From the NCBI GenBank assembly GCA_039964455.1, contig JBDVXK010000013.1, positions 186,001-250,000 on the forward strand: a stretch of 64,000 bases of DNA. The letters run 5' to 3'. The DNA is from CALJFL01 sp039964455. GTDB taxonomy: Bacteria; Pseudomonadota; Gammaproteobacteria; Pseudomonadales; Halieaceae. This document shows positions 34,657 to 44,527 of this stretch, one piece after another. The first letter of the stretch is position 1; every line of letters starts with the position of its first letter. Made by a program: the position numbers and the translations under genes. The notes under the pieces were generated by a model that was not told the DNA's origin, did no database searches, and saw nothing but the letters and a program-made list of their open reading frames with translations.

Positions 34657-37023
34657 TTAATCCCAGGTCATACCCAGTCGCATACCGAATGTACGCGGCC
34701 GCTTGGGACCGAAGAAATGTGACGGTAAAACACCACCGTTGATATTCTGGCCATCCCAGGTGAATTCATCAGTCAGGTTCTCGACGTAAGCTTCTACGTA
34801 CCAGTCGCTTTCAGACTCGTAACCCACCCTCAAAGCCATCTCGGTATAGGAATCGATATAGTTCTCGCGAGTGCCAGTCCAGTCACCACCACGCTCGCCC
34901 TCGTAAAATGCCTCGAGGCTACCTGTAATGGCACCGCTACCCAGCGGGAAATAGGCGTCTAACACAAAAGCACCTGACCACTCTGGCGCCCAGAATAATG
35001 GGCTGCCCTCACAATCTGTAGAGCCACCGCAGATCAGCTGCAGTTCATTGGCTTCAGAATCGAGGTACCCGGCGGCCAAATAGACGGTAAAGTTGTCACT
35101 CAAAGACGCAGTCAGCGAGCCTTCGACACCCCAGGCCTCAACCTCGCCGACGTTATCAACCAATGAAGCTCCACCGTCGTAATAGAGTATTTGCAGGTCC
35201 TCATACTCGTAGTAGAAGGCAGTCAGGTCGATATTGGCCTTGCCGTCAAACAGTGAATCCTTGTAGCCGATTTCGTAGGAATCAACGGTTTCCGGCTCGA
35301 AGGTGTCTGGCAGGTAGCCATCATCTGGCGTTATGTCTGTGGTACCGAAGTCAGGCGCAATTCCATCGGCATCTACAATCGAGAAACTACCGAAACCGCC
35401 TGATTTGAAGCCCTGGGTATAGCTGGCGAAAAACATGCTGTCATCAGTCGGTCGCCATTTGGCCAGCACCCGCCAAGTGGTATCGTCCCAATCCTGCTCA
35501 TCCTGCAAAAACCCGGTAGTGGAAAATCCGTAGGCCCAGTAGGCACCAAGGTCACTGTCCGGCGTGGGCATATACACAGAAAAATCTTTTTCGTCTTCGG
35601 TGTAGCGAACGCCAACTTCAACATCAAAGTTTTCAGTAATGTAGTAATCGAGGTTTACGTAGGTAGCCCAGCCATTGTAGTCACCCTTGATGCGACCGTT
35701 CTCACGAAGAAGGCCATCGGCTTGCGGGGTGAAATCGTACTCATAGTAGTCATACAAATCCTGGCAACCGGTGAAATCATTGCCCGGATAGTAATAGTTA
35801 CCATAGTACTGACAAAAGAAATCCTCTTCTCCGAGAAACCTGAATAGAGTGTCAATTTCTTCTTTGTAATAGGAAGCACCGGCGTACCAGTTAAGCGGCC
35901 CTTCAGTGTTCGACGTAAGGCGCAGCTCTTGCTGGAAGTAATCGCCTTCCTGATCCTGGCCATAGTTATTAATGTTCAGCGGGGTACCGTCGTAGTCCTC
36001 ATTATAAAAGTAATCATGATCTTTATAACCGGTATTCGAGGTTAAGGTCGCAAAGCCTAAATCGTAGTCTATGCGCATACCGAGGGTCAGTATATCGGCG
36101 TCATCGTTATCGCCGCCGGCCTGATCGGAGTCGATCTCCTCATCGTTGCCGCGCAAACTGACGCCCAGCAGGTTCTCATCGAAGGCATCCCAGATATCGC
36201 CCTTGTCGATGGCACGGTAAACCGAACCAGACTGTTCGCGCTCTTCATATTCGACTGTGGTGTAAATGCCGAGCTTGTCGCTTTCATAGGTTGTAGACCA
36301 GCGCAACGCCCACTTATCGTGTTCGATCAGGTCATCAGAGCCCGGAAACTTGTTCTCGGCAAAACCGTCTTCCTGTGAGTAGTAACCTGCCACGCGCATG
36401 GCGAGGTTGTCGTTCATTGGTAGATTGATGGCGCCATCAACCACCAGGCGATCGCGTTCTGCCACATCTACATTGATAAAGCCCGAGTTGTCACCGCCGA
36501 TCTCGGCGCGCTTGGTGTGTACACTGAAAGCACCACCTACCGAGCTACGTCCATAAAGGAAGCCTTGCGGACCACGCAGTATTTCTGCCCTGTCGATATC
36601 GTACAGACTGGTCACGGCCGAACCATTACGCCCTTCGTACAGATCATTTTTAAAGAACGCTGAGGAAGGGTCGCCACCGATACCAAAATCCTGGGTTCGA
36701 ATACCGCGAACACTGATGGCATCAATAAAGCTGTCCTGGCTGTTTCCGGTTACACCGGGAGTGAACGATACCAGGTCCTTAACGTCATCAAGGTTGACCT
36801 TGCTGACGAAGTCACCTGACAAGGCGGTAATTGCCAGCGGCACGTCCTGCACAGACTCGCTGCGCTTGGTTGCCGTGACGATTACTTCTTCCAGAGACTG
36901 CGACCATGCAGGTGCGGCAATAGCGGAGGTGAGAATGGCCGCCGAAACTGCACGCGACAAGGTCTTTCTGGAGTTATTGAATCCAACGACTTGCGGAGTT
37001 ATCTGTGATCGAGTGGTGGTCAT
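34657..37023 (-). CDS. TonB-dependent outer-membrane receptor
   Basis: The 788-residue receptor actively imports a ligand with energy from TonB-ExbBD. After a leader it shows the TonB box region (LEEVIVTATKRSESVQDVP), the plug with VSFTPGVTG, VRGIRTQDF and the AEILRGPQGFLYGRSSVGGAFSV motif, then a long barrel rich in Asp and Tyr (for example the FCQYYGNYYYPG loop). It ends in FGMRLGMTWD, so the usual terminal aromatic is followed by Asp. The type is the one marine gammaproteobacteria often use for lipids, aromatics or polymers rather than iron; no siderophore or sugar genes adjoin it. It has its own 164-base upstream region and a terminator. Confidence 0.93.
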   Translation of the reverse strand: MTTTRSQITPQVVGFNNSRKTLSRAVSAAILTSAIAAPAWSQSLEEVIVTATKRSESVQDVPLAITALSGDFVSKVNLDDVKDLVSFTPGVTGNSQDSFIDAISVRGIRTQDFGIGGDPSSAFFKNDLYEGRNGSAVTSLYDIDRAEILRGPQGFLYGRSSVGGAFSVHTKRAEIGGDNSGFINVDVAERDRLVVDGAINLPMNDNLAMRVAGYYSQEDGFAENKFPGSDDLIEHDKWALRWSTTYESDKLGIYTTVEYEEREQSGSVYRAIDKGDIWDAFDENLLGVSLRGNDEEIDSDQAGGDNDDADILTLGMRIDYDLGFATLTSNTGYKDHDYFYNEDYDGTPLNINNYGQDQEGDYFQQELRLTSNTEGPLNWYAGASYYKEEIDTLFRFLGEEDFFCQYYGNYYYPGNDFTGCQDLYDYYEYDFTPQADGLLRENGRIKGDYNGWATYVNLDYYITENFDVEVGVRYTEDEKDFSVYMPTPDSDLGAYWAYGFSTTGFLQDEQDWDDTTWRVLAKWRPTDDSMFFASYTQGFKSGGFGSFSIVDADGIAPDFGTTDITPDDGYLPDTFEPETVDSYEIGYKDSLFDGKANIDLTAFYYEYEDLQILYYDGGASLVDNVGEVEAWGVEGSLTASLSDNFTVYLAAGYLDSEANELQLICGGSTDCEGSPLFWAPEWSGAFVLDAYFPLGSGAITGSLEAFYEGERGGDWTGTRENYIDSYTEMALRVGYESESDWYVEAYVENLTDEFTWDGQNINGGVLPSHFFGPKRPRTFGMRLGMTWD

Positions 37024-37187
37024 GAGGTTACCTTTTTAATGAAATTAGCACTCTTGCGGGCCGTTCTGCGACGACTCTTACACCCCATATTCCATGACAG
37101 GGCCGAGTAATACCTTCTTATCGTGCCAAATTAGCCAAAGCACTCCTGAAATAATATACCCCTAAGGTGTAGCTGTCGCCTAAGTAA

Positions 37188-38792
37188 CTATTGCACAACA
37201 ATTTTTTCAGCCGCCAAGGTATCAAGCATAGGCTGCAGTTGATCCTCATAGCGTCGCCAACGGCCTATCGACCGGGTATGGGCGGGCTCACGCACCTGCA
37301 CTGCGCTGGCAGTAGACACGGTGCCCTCCTGTTTATGGAAATCCAGGCAGGCATTCTCAAAGGGTAAATCCAGAAATTCCAGAAGCGCGCGAGCATTAGG
37401 CTCCAGGTCTCGTGCCGTATCCTCGTAGCTTATATCAAAGATGCGGTTGGGAAAGCGCTCTCGCCAGACATCCATCAGCCTGCGGTAGCGCGCATGGTGC
37501 CGCGCCATTTCCTGTTGTTCATAGGAGTGCAGATAGGCATCGGCAAACAGTTGTTTAAAACTGGCGAAGCAGGCGTCCATAGGATCGCGCACCAAATGAA
37601 CAATCCTGGCATTGGGCAATGCCTTCAATATGAGAGGGATCATCAGGTAGTTCTGCGGCAGCTTATCGACAAAGCGCGGACTGTCCCCGCGCATTCGGCT
37701 AGTGGTCTGCAGATACATGGATCCAACCTTGGTCGGATCCGTTGTCCGTGCCAAATCAAATAACTCTGCCGTGAACCGTTTTGGATTGCGATAATTACTC
37801 AGCCGCCTCAACGCCAATCCAAACTGTTGTAGCTCACCGGCCGAATGGACTTGCGAGTGCGCGCTGATGATCCGTTCTACCAGGGTGGTCCCGGTTCGTG
37901 GTTGCCCGAGAACAAATATAGGAGACCCGTCCGGATTACCTGCTGGCAGGCTATCGAACCAATCTGTCGTGTAATGCTTTTCGAGAAAGTTGAACATCGC
38001 CTCTTCTGCTGGCTCATCATATTCCACGGTCTTGCGACGCGCTGCCGCGCCGGCGCTAAACGCTTCAAAAGCTGACTCCCAGCGCTGTAAATCCTCAAAC
38101 TCCTTGCCTATCGCATAAAGATAAAACGCCGCGGCACGCGGGTTGTTCTTGTGACGTGCTAGCAGGTTCTGCATCTCTCTTATGTGGTTGTCATCCGTCG
38201 CCTTCACCGACCCTGCTAATGCCCAGTGAGCCTGCGGCGTATCTGGCTGGACGTTTATGGTGTCTCGAAAAATAATATCCGCAGTGTCGGTGTCACCGTG
38301 ATAAACAAGGTTGTTCGCCAGATTTAACATGAACGGCGGGTGGTTCGGCCTCGTGGTATTAGCCCGAGCATAGAACCCCTTGGCTACACTGTGTTCGCCC
38401 ATTAGCGATAATGTAGTACCAATCAGGTCCAGTACGATGGGATCCTCGGTCTTGATTCGACGCGTCTCCCCCAGCGCCGCATCGGCTTTGTTTACTTGCC
38501 CTTCGGTCATATATAACCGTGCGAGCTGTGCCCAGGCCGCCACATGGTCACGATCCAGCTTTACCACCGACTGGAATGCGCTGAACGCGGTTTTACGATC
38601 TTTGGCTTCCAGCGCAACCAGTCCAACGAGAAAGTGGGCCGGCGCAAGGTCTGGCTGAAGTGACAGTATCTGCTGGCAAATACCTCCGGCCTTATCGAGG
38701 TTACCCGCAGAAAGAGCCTGAAAACCCTGGCTCAGTAATTCCTGTAATTTAGATGCGTTAGCAGGAGGCTTGGGGCGACTCATGATAGACAC
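37188..38792 (-). CDS. TPR-sulfotransferase fusion protein
   Basis: The 534-residue protein joins an N-terminal array of tetratricopeptide repeats (about 10-240, with repeated A-x-x-Y/F pattern such as AAWAQLARLYMTEGQ) to a C-terminal sulfotransferase domain. The PAPS 5'-phosphate loop is FVLGQPRTGTTLVERIIS (about 291-308) and the 3'-phosphate-binding region is HLVRDPMDACFASFKQLF. Such fusions are widespread in marine proteobacteria and are thought to sulfate surface or protein substrates. It lies between the TonB receptor and the glutamine-synthetase-like gene, 30 bases from the latter on the same strand. Confidence 0.87.
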   Translation of the reverse strand: MSIMSRPKPPANASKLQELLSQGFQALSAGNLDKAGGICQQILSLQPDLAPAHFLVGLVALEAKDRKTAFSAFQSVVKLDRDHVAAWAQLARLYMTEGQVNKADAALGETRRIKTEDPIVLDLIGTTLSLMGEHSVAKGFYARANTTRPNHPPFMLNLANNLVYHGDTDTADIIFRDTINVQPDTPQAHWALAGSVKATDDNHIREMQNLLARHKNNPRAAAFYLYAIGKEFEDLQRWESAFEAFSAGAAARRKTVEYDEPAEEAMFNFLEKHYTTDWFDSLPAGNPDGSPIFVLGQPRTGTTLVERIISAHSQVHSAGELQQFGLALRRLSNYRNPKRFTAELFDLARTTDPTKVGSMYLQTTSRMRGDSPRFVDKLPQNYLMIPLILKALPNARIVHLVRDPMDACFASFKQLFADAYLHSYEQQEMARHHARYRRLMDVWRERFPNRIFDISYEDTARDLEPNARALLEFLDLPFENACLDFHKQEGTVSTASAVQVREPAHTRSIGRWRRYEDQLQPMLDTLAAEKIVVQ

Positions 38793-38822
38793 TCATCCTC
38801 TTTGGCAAAATTTAGACGTGGA

Positions 38823-40172
38823 TTACAGACAAGCGTCGTACTCCAGCGGCGTTACATGCTGGTCAAAGGTATCCAGCTCCTGTTGCTTTATGATCGCATA
38901 GACGCGATGAAATTCAGCACCAAGGCTTTTACCAATAAAGTCACTGTTACGAAAGGCGTCGAGCGAATCCGGCCAGTAACGCGGCAAACTAGGCGGCAAC
39001 TGGTCATAGGCATTACCCTCCAGCGGTTCCGGCGCCTCGCGCTTATTCTGTATACCGTCCAGCATCCCCGCCAGCAAGACCGCCATTACCAAATGAGGAT
39101 GGGCATCGGCACCGGGCACGCGGTGTTCGATACGTGTTGCTGCATGAGCGTCGGCGGGAACCCGCACGGCCACGGTGCGATTCTCGTAGCCCCAGCTGGG
39201 CGCCAGTGGCGCGTGGGTGCCACGCTGAAAGCGTCGGTAGGAATTCAGGTTGGGGGCGAACAACAACATACTGTCGTTCATATTATGCAGACAGCCCGCA
39301 ATCGCATGGCGCAATAGGTCAGTTCCTTTGCCGGTGCCGTCATCGAAGGCGTTGTTACCCTGCTGGTCCAGCAGACTGCAATGCAGATGCATGCCATTTC
39401 CGGATAACTCACCGAAGGGTTTGGCCATAAACGTGGCCAGCAGACCGTGCTTCTTGGCAACACCTCGTATCGCACGCTGCAGCATCAGGGCCTGATCGGC
39501 AGCGATCAGCGCATCGGGGCTATGAAAGAGATTAATCTCGTACTGCGAGGGCGCACCCTCTTTTATCAGCGTATCTATCGGCAGATGTTGACCGGTACAG
39601 GCATCGCGAATGTCGTGCATCAGTTCCGACATATCGGCCATGGTATCAATACAGTAAGTGTGGCCGGCGGCAAGAGCGCCACCAACGCGATCGTTTTGGG
39701 TGTGCACCGGGCGACCGAGGGTGTCCTGTTCATCCTTAAACAGGTAGAACTCCATTTCGCTGGCAATCACTGGCGTGAGCCCATATTCGGCAAAGCGGTC
39801 TACCTGCTGCTGCAGTATCACCCGGGGGTCTATGGCACAGGGCTCACCGTTCAATTCACGCAGGGATATCATGACCTGGCCGGTGGGGCGTTCTGCCCAG
39901 GGCACGGGCACCAGCGTACGAATATCAGCTGCGCACATTCCATCACCATCGCCAGAGTCGAACACCCACTCCTCGGCGTCACGACCCCACACGTCAAACG
40001 CAGCCGAGCTGATGGGCAGCTTCAAGCCCCCTTCCATCACCTTGTGAATCTTTTCGCGGGTTACCCATTTGCCCCGTAAGCCACCCGTCAGGTCCGGGAG
40101 GATAACTTCAAAGACTTCAATATCTGGATAGGTATCGAGAAATTTCTGCAGGTGCTCGCCATTTTCGGCCAT
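38823..40172 (-). CDS. Glutamine-synthetase-family ligase, gamma-glutamylputrescine synthetase (PuuA/SpuI) type
   Basis: The 449-residue enzyme has the glutamine synthetase fold and would join glutamate to a polyamine using ATP. The catalytic Glu ligands appear in ASEMEFYLF, the nucleotide site in GNGMHLHCSLLD, and the Arg-rich site in VRVPADAHAATRIEHRVPGADAHPH, which is the PuuA-like variant of the GS signature. GGAAG seven bases before the ATG at 40172 favours that start over the ATG at 40190. It is divergent from a SpuC-like transaminase, which fits polyamine catabolism. Substrate preference among putrescine, spermidine and other amines is not resolved. Confidence 0.82.
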   Translation of the reverse strand: MAENGEHLQKFLDTYPDIEVFEVILPDLTGGLRGKWVTREKIHKVMEGGLKLPISSAAFDVWGRDAEEWVFDSGDGDGMCAADIRTLVPVPWAERPTGQVMISLRELNGEPCAIDPRVILQQQVDRFAEYGLTPVIASEMEFYLFKDEQDTLGRPVHTQNDRVGGALAAGHTYCIDTMADMSELMHDIRDACTGQHLPIDTLIKEGAPSQYEINLFHSPDALIAADQALMLQRAIRGVAKKHGLLATFMAKPFGELSGNGMHLHCSLLDQQGNNAFDDGTGKGTDLLRHAIAGCLHNMNDSMLLFAPNLNSYRRFQRGTHAPLAPSWGYENRTVAVRVPADAHAATRIEHRVPGADAHPHLVMAVLLAGMLDGIQNKREAPEPLEGNAYDQLPPSLPRYWPDSLDAFRNSDFIGKSLGAEFHRVYAIIKQQELDTFDQHVTPLEYDACL

Positions 40173-40369
40173 AGCCTTTCTTCCATGCATGGGGTTGTTA
40201 TTGGTATATCAGGAAAACACCACTTTAGGGGTAATTCCCAATTCCAAGCCGTGTGCCACACTATTAAACAATGCTGGGCATACCTGCGCCATAACACTTC
40301 GGGGTAACGATTACCGCGAAGGGCGAGGAGCGGCCTGGACTCACCGCTGATAGACACGAGTATTCAATC
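40173..40369. promoter_or_regulatory. Divergent control region between the polyamine genes
   Basis: About 200 bases separate the PuuA-like and SpuC-like starts and must carry promoters for both. A short palindrome GTGTG-C-CACAC lies at 40251-40261. I cannot assign a regulator. Confidence 0.45.
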
Positions 40370-41731
40370 ATGACTGCAGATACCGCCAGCTTGCGCAAAA
40401 TGGATCAGTCGCATCACTTGCACCCGTTTACCGACTTTCAGGAGTACGCCCAGAACGGCGGCCGCATCGTCAGCAAGGCGGAACACATCTACATTACGGA
40501 TTCTGAAGGCCACCAAATGTTGGATGGCATGTCTGGCCTGTGGTGCTGCAACCTGGGGTATAGCCAGAAAGGTATCATCGATGCGGTCTATCAGCAGATG
40601 CAGGAATTGCCCTACTACAACAACTTCTTCCAGTGCTCCAACCAACCCGCAGCGGAACTGGCCAAAGCCCTGGTAGACGTTACACCGGCACGGTTCAATC
40701 ACGTCTTCTTTACCAACTCAGGTTCCGAGGCGAACGATACCAATATCCGCCTGGTTCACCGCTACTTCGACCTGCAGGACAAGCCCGACAAAAAACTTAT
40801 CATCAGTCGCAAGAATGCCTATCACGGCAGCACTATCGCAGCGGCATCGCTGGGTGGCATGAGCGCCATGCATAAGCAGGCACGTGGCCTCGATTATGTT
40901 CACCACATCAACCAGCCACACTGGTTTGAGGAAGGTGGCGATCTGGACCCCGACACATTCGGGACCCAGGTAGCGCGCGAACTGGAAACCATGATCGACC
41001 AACTTGGCGAAGACAAGGTTGCCGCCTTTATCGCCGAGCCCGTACAAGGTGCAGGTGGCGTGATCATCCCACCCGATACTTACTGGCCGGAGATACAACG
41101 TATTTGTAAGGAGCGCGACATCCTGCTTATTGCCGACGAGGTAATTTGCGGCTTCGGGCGCACAGGCCAATGGTTTGGCAGCGAAACCTACGGCATTGAG
41201 CCCGACCTGATGACCTTTGCCAAGGCGATCACCAACGGCTATATACCGCTGGGTGGCGTCATGGTCAGCGACAAGATCACCGATGTACTGCTCGCAGGCG
41301 GCGGCGAGTTCGCCCACGGCCTCACCTATTCGGGTCATCCGGCAGCCTGCGCAGCCGGCCTTGCGACGCTGAAGATTTTGCAGGATGGCAATATTATTGA
41401 GACAGCCGCCAATACTGTTGCGCCCCACTTCCAGGCCCGGCTACGCGAGTTTGAGGATCACCCCATCGTGGGCCAGGTTCGAGGCAAGGGTATGTTTGCC
41501 GCGGTTGAATTGGTCAGCAACAAGGCAACCCGTGACCGCCTTGCACCTGACTCCGCCGGCGCCTTGTACTGCCGCAATAGCGCCAATGCCAATGGTTTGA
41601 TGGTGCGCCAGACTGGTGACGCCATGATTACTGCGCCGCCACTCATCTGCAGCACCGGCGAGATCGACATCCTGGTCGACAAGCTGGGCACCGCCCTCGA
41701 TGAAACCGCCCGCCATTACGGTATTTCCTGA
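40370..41731 (+). CDS. Class III aminotransferase, polyamine:pyruvate transaminase (SpuC) type
   Basis: The 453-residue PLP enzyme closely follows the Pseudomonas SpuC pattern: DGMSGLWCCNLGY, QELPYYNNFFQ, FTNSGSEANDTNIRLV, YHGSTIAAASLGGM, AEPVQGAGGVIIPP, and ADEVICGFGRTG with the cofactor Asp256. The PLP-binding Lys is Lys285 in MTFAKAITNGYIPLGG. It should move an amino group from putrescine or another diamine to pyruvate. It starts a plus-strand unit, with a terminator 9 bases after its stop and then an APC permease gene. Confidence 0.87.
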   Translation: MTADTASLRKMDQSHHLHPFTDFQEYAQNGGRIVSKAEHIYITDSEGHQMLDGMSGLWCCNLGYSQKGIIDAVYQQMQELPYYNNFFQCSNQPAAELAKALVDVTPARFNHVFFTNSGSEANDTNIRLVHRYFDLQDKPDKKLIISRKNAYHGSTIAAASLGGMSAMHKQARGLDYVHHINQPHWFEEGGDLDPDTFGTQVARELETMIDQLGEDKVAAFIAEPVQGAGGVIIPPDTYWPEIQRICKERDILLIADEVICGFGRTGQWFGSETYGIEPDLMTFAKAITNGYIPLGGVMVSDKITDVLLAGGGEFAHGLTYSGHPAACAAGLATLKILQDGNIIETAANTVAPHFQARLREFEDHPIVGQVRGKGMFAAVELVSNKATRDRLAPDSAGALYCRNSANANGLMVRQTGDAMITAPPLICSTGEIDILVDKLGTALDETARHYGIS

Positions 41732-41739
41732 TACGATAG

Positions 41740-41766
41740 ACCCGGCTCACATGCCGGGTTTTTTTT
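41740..41766 (+). terminator. Rho-independent terminator after the SpuC-like gene
   Basis: A perfect 7-bp GC-rich stem (41740-41746 with 41753-41759) with a six-base loop runs into a tract of eight T. It lies only 14 bases before the next start codon, so it may attenuate rather than fully stop expression of the permease. Confidence 0.88.
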
Positions 41767-41780
41767 AGGCGCCAGATACC

Positions 41781-43154
41781 ATGACCGACACTATCGTCCA
41801 CAAGAAGACCCTCAGACAGCGCGATATGGTGCTGTTCACCGTCTCCGCGATCCTGCTGCTGGACACCCTGACCGCCGCGGCATCTGTTGGAGCCCCCAGT
41901 GTATTCTGGTGGATATTCCTGGGGATCGTGTTCTTCGTTCCGTTCGCACTGATTTGCGCCGAGATGGGCTGCGCCTACCCGGAGCAGGGCGGTATCTACG
42001 CCTGGATTCGCGATGGCTATGGCGGTAGATGGGCGTCTCGGGCCACCTGGTGTTATTGGGTTAACACGGCGGTGTGGTTACCGGCGATTTTCCTGTTGTT
42101 CGCCGGTGTTTTCAAACAGATGTTTTTCCCTGACCTGTCGCTAGCCGCACAGATCGGTATTGGCATTGTGCTGACCTGGCTCGCTGTGGCCGTCAATGTA
42201 ATGACCCTGGATGTCGGTAAGTGGATTCCAAACCTCGGCGCCATCCTCAAGATCATCATATTCCTGGCGATCATTGTCGGCGCCTTCTCTTACATTGGCG
42301 ACCACGGTATGGCCAACCCCCTTACCCTGGAGACCCTCAAGCCCGATTTTGGCTCAAGCATCCAATATATTCCCGCTATCATTTACGGCATGCTTGGCTT
42401 CGAACTGGTCAGCGCGGGTAGCGAAGAAATGCGCGACCCGGCCAGGGATGTACCCCGGGCGATCTTCATTTCCGGAACAATCATTATTGTGCTGTACCTG
42501 CTGGGAACCATCGCCGTGTTAACCGCTATTCCCGCTGGCGATATCAACCTGGTTGAAGGCCTGATCGATACGCTGAACCTCTTTTTTGGACAAAGCGCCG
42601 TGGGTAAGGCTTTCGTATTAGCGTTGGGCATAGGCGCCCTGTTCACCTTCTTTTCAAACGGCGTTACCTGGGCACTGGGTTGTAACCGGGCAGCGGCAGA
42701 GGCTGCGCTGGAAGGTGAGCTGCCCAAAATCTTTGCGGTGGAAAGCAAGAATCTGGGCACCCCTATTGGTGCCGCTCTGTTGATGGGCATTGTCAGCACA
42801 ACCGTATTGGTGCTTTACGGCTTTCTGTCAGGCTCTAATGAAGAATTGTTCTGGGCCCTGTTTGCCTTCAGCGCGGTGATATTCCTGCTGCCTTACCAGG
42901 GCATGCTGCTCACCTTTATGAAAATGCGGGTTGTTGATGCCGATCACCCCCGCCCCTATGCGGTGCCCGGCGGCCTTGGCGTCGCCAGACTCTGTGCCTG
43001 CCTGTGCATTGCAATTCTCGCGCTCTCTGTCGTGTTGTTCATCTATACGCCGGATTCCGGGATCGATTGGGCTGTACTGGGTGGCGTACTAATAACGCTC
43101 GCTATAGGCGAAGTTGTTATCCGTTTTTCGGAAAACCATCGTACCCGCCAATAA
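41781..43154 (+). CDS. APC-family amino acid/polyamine permease
   Basis: The 457-residue protein has about 12 hydrophobic segments and family features of amino acid-polyamine-organocation transporters: an early LLLDTLTAAASVGAPSVFWW segment, the CAEMGCAYPEQGGIYAWIRDGYG motif of helix 3, and GFELVSAGSEEMRDPARDVPRAIF in the helix 6 region. Placement directly behind a SpuC-like transaminase and next to a PuuA-like synthetase points to uptake of putrescine or a related amine. The terminator just upstream suggests it is expressed partly by read-through. Confidence 0.88.
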   Translation: MTDTIVHKKTLRQRDMVLFTVSAILLLDTLTAAASVGAPSVFWWIFLGIVFFVPFALICAEMGCAYPEQGGIYAWIRDGYGGRWASRATWCYWVNTAVWLPAIFLLFAGVFKQMFFPDLSLAAQIGIGIVLTWLAVAVNVMTLDVGKWIPNLGAILKIIIFLAIIVGAFSYIGDHGMANPLTLETLKPDFGSSIQYIPAIIYGMLGFELVSAGSEEMRDPARDVPRAIFISGTIIIVLYLLGTIAVLTAIPAGDINLVEGLIDTLNLFFGQSAVGKAFVLALGIGALFTFFSNGVTWALGCNRAAAEAALEGELPKIFAVESKNLGTPIGAALLMGIVSTTVLVLYGFLSGSNEELFWALFAFSAVIFLLPYQGMLLTFMKMRVVDADHPRPYAVPGGLGVARLCACLCIAILALSVVLFIYTPDSGIDWAVLGGVLITLAIGEVVIRFSENHRTRQ

Positions 43155-43279
43155 GCCAACAGCTTGCCGCTGTACAGGTAGCCAACCCTGGCCTAACTAT
43201 CTAGCCTGGTGCACTTTCGACCTGGCCTCGCCCAACCTACACTTCGTCTCTCGAATACGTAAACGCAGGAGCCGCAGCC

Positions 43280-43864
43280 ATGAGCGAAGAACGCCAGAAA
43301 TTAACAAAGCAAAATCTGGGAATAACAGCAGGTCTGCCACTGCAGGCCTCCGATGGCGATGTTGATGCGCTGCGCAAAGACATCCAGTTGCTCATGGATA
43401 TTGAGGCCATCAAACAGCTCAAGCACGCTTACTTTCGATGCATCGACACCGCCAACCTTGAAGAGCTGGGAACGCTATTCCATGAAGATGTGACAGTGCA
43501 CTTCATCGGCGGAACCTATGAATGGCAAGTGCAGGGCCGCAAGGACTATCTGGACAACATCGGCTATTCATTCAATAAGGAATCCGTTGGCCATCACAAT
43601 GGGCACCAGCCCGAAATCCAGATTTTGAGCGATACCGAGGCCACCGGCATCTGGTACCTCGCAGATCATATGTGGATTCTGAATCACAATGCCAAAACTT
43701 ATGGCACCGCCATTTACTGGGACCGCTACGAAAAAGTGGACGGGCACTGGTTGATCCGGGAAACTCGCTACGAACGCCTGTATGAAATCAACGAGCAGGT
43801 GCCAGAGCGCCCCGCCCTCAGCTCTCACTATCTGGGCGTGCACGGCACCGAGTCACAATTTTGA
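43280..43864 (+). CDS. SnoaL-like / NTF2-fold polypeptide
   Basis: The 194-residue protein has a SnoaL-type cone domain at about 35-185: IKQLKHAYFRCIDTANLEELGTLF, HEDVTVHFIGG, then HHNGHQPEIQI and ATGIWYLADHMW. Members include dehydratases, hydroxylases and cyclases of secondary metabolites and aromatics, and many with no known role. The start has AGGAG at normal spacing. The gene stands alone between the permease and the DUF2878 gene. Confidence 0.8.
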   Translation: MSEERQKLTKQNLGITAGLPLQASDGDVDALRKDIQLLMDIEAIKQLKHAYFRCIDTANLEELGTLFHEDVTVHFIGGTYEWQVQGRKDYLDNIGYSFNKESVGHHNGHQPEIQILSDTEATGIWYLADHMWILNHNAKTYGTAIYWDRYEKVDGHWLIRETRYERLYEINEQVPERPALSSHYLGVHGTESQF

Positions 43865-43957
43865 GGTAGAGGATGTATGCGGTGACCTTTCCCGCCATAT
43901 GCTAGCGGCCTCAATGAGTCGCTAATCCAGCTATGCCGGGGCATCGTATACTCCTGC

Positions 43958-44527
43958 ATGACACAAATGAGCACATACATGACGGCGGGCAAACGACTGT
44001 TCTCGCAACCACTGACCGAAACCAACTGGTTCAACGCGATCTGGTTCCAGACCACGTGGTTTTGCGCCGTGCTGGGCCGGGAGTCACTGCTACCGCTTAC
44101 TGCCGCCCTGATTGCCCTTCACCTGGCGCTGGTACCTGATCGCGGCAAGGAAATCAGGCAATTGGCGGCTGTAGCGGCTGTGGGCGTTGGCGTAGACGCC
44201 TTTCTCAGCGCTAGCGGCGTATTCATCTTTCCCGATGGTGCTCTGATCCCTCTGTGGCTGATTGGCCTTTGGCTGGCTTTCGCGACGACCTTTACCCGCA
44301 GCTTGTCATTTCTGGCCAGCAGACCATTACTGACAGTTTTAGCAGGCGCAATCGTGGTGCCCTTCAACTATGGCGTGGGCGCCCGCCTCGGTGCAGTGGA
44401 GCTCGGTTATTCCCTACCTGTCGCCTTTGGCGTCATGGCCGCGATATGGGCGGTTTTGCTGCCCAGCCTGTACTTTGCGGTAAACTATATCAATACAACA
44501 AGCGAGGGGGAGAACAGCAGTGCATAG
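43958..44527 (+). CDS. DUF2878-family inner-membrane protein
   Basis: The 189-residue protein has several transmembrane segments (a WFQTTWFCAVLG opening, then four or five long hydrophobic stretches) and the DUF2878 pattern of a short charged loop (PDRGKEIRQ) between helices. Function is not known. In several gammaproteobacteria DUF2878 genes sit beside a cyclopropane-fatty-acid-synthase cluster (recollection); no such gene is here. Its last eight bases overlap the next gene. Three in-frame ATG codons lie near the start and no ribosome site is clear, so the exact start is uncertain. Confidence 0.72.
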   Translation: MTQMSTYMTAGKRLFSQPLTETNWFNAIWFQTTWFCAVLGRESLLPLTAALIALHLALVPDRGKEIRQLAAVAAVGVGVDAFLSASGVFIFPDGALIPLWLIGLWLAFATTFTRSLSFLASRPLLTVLAGAIVVPFNYGVGARLGAVELGYSLPVAFGVMAAIWAVLLPSLYFAVNYINTTSEGENSSA

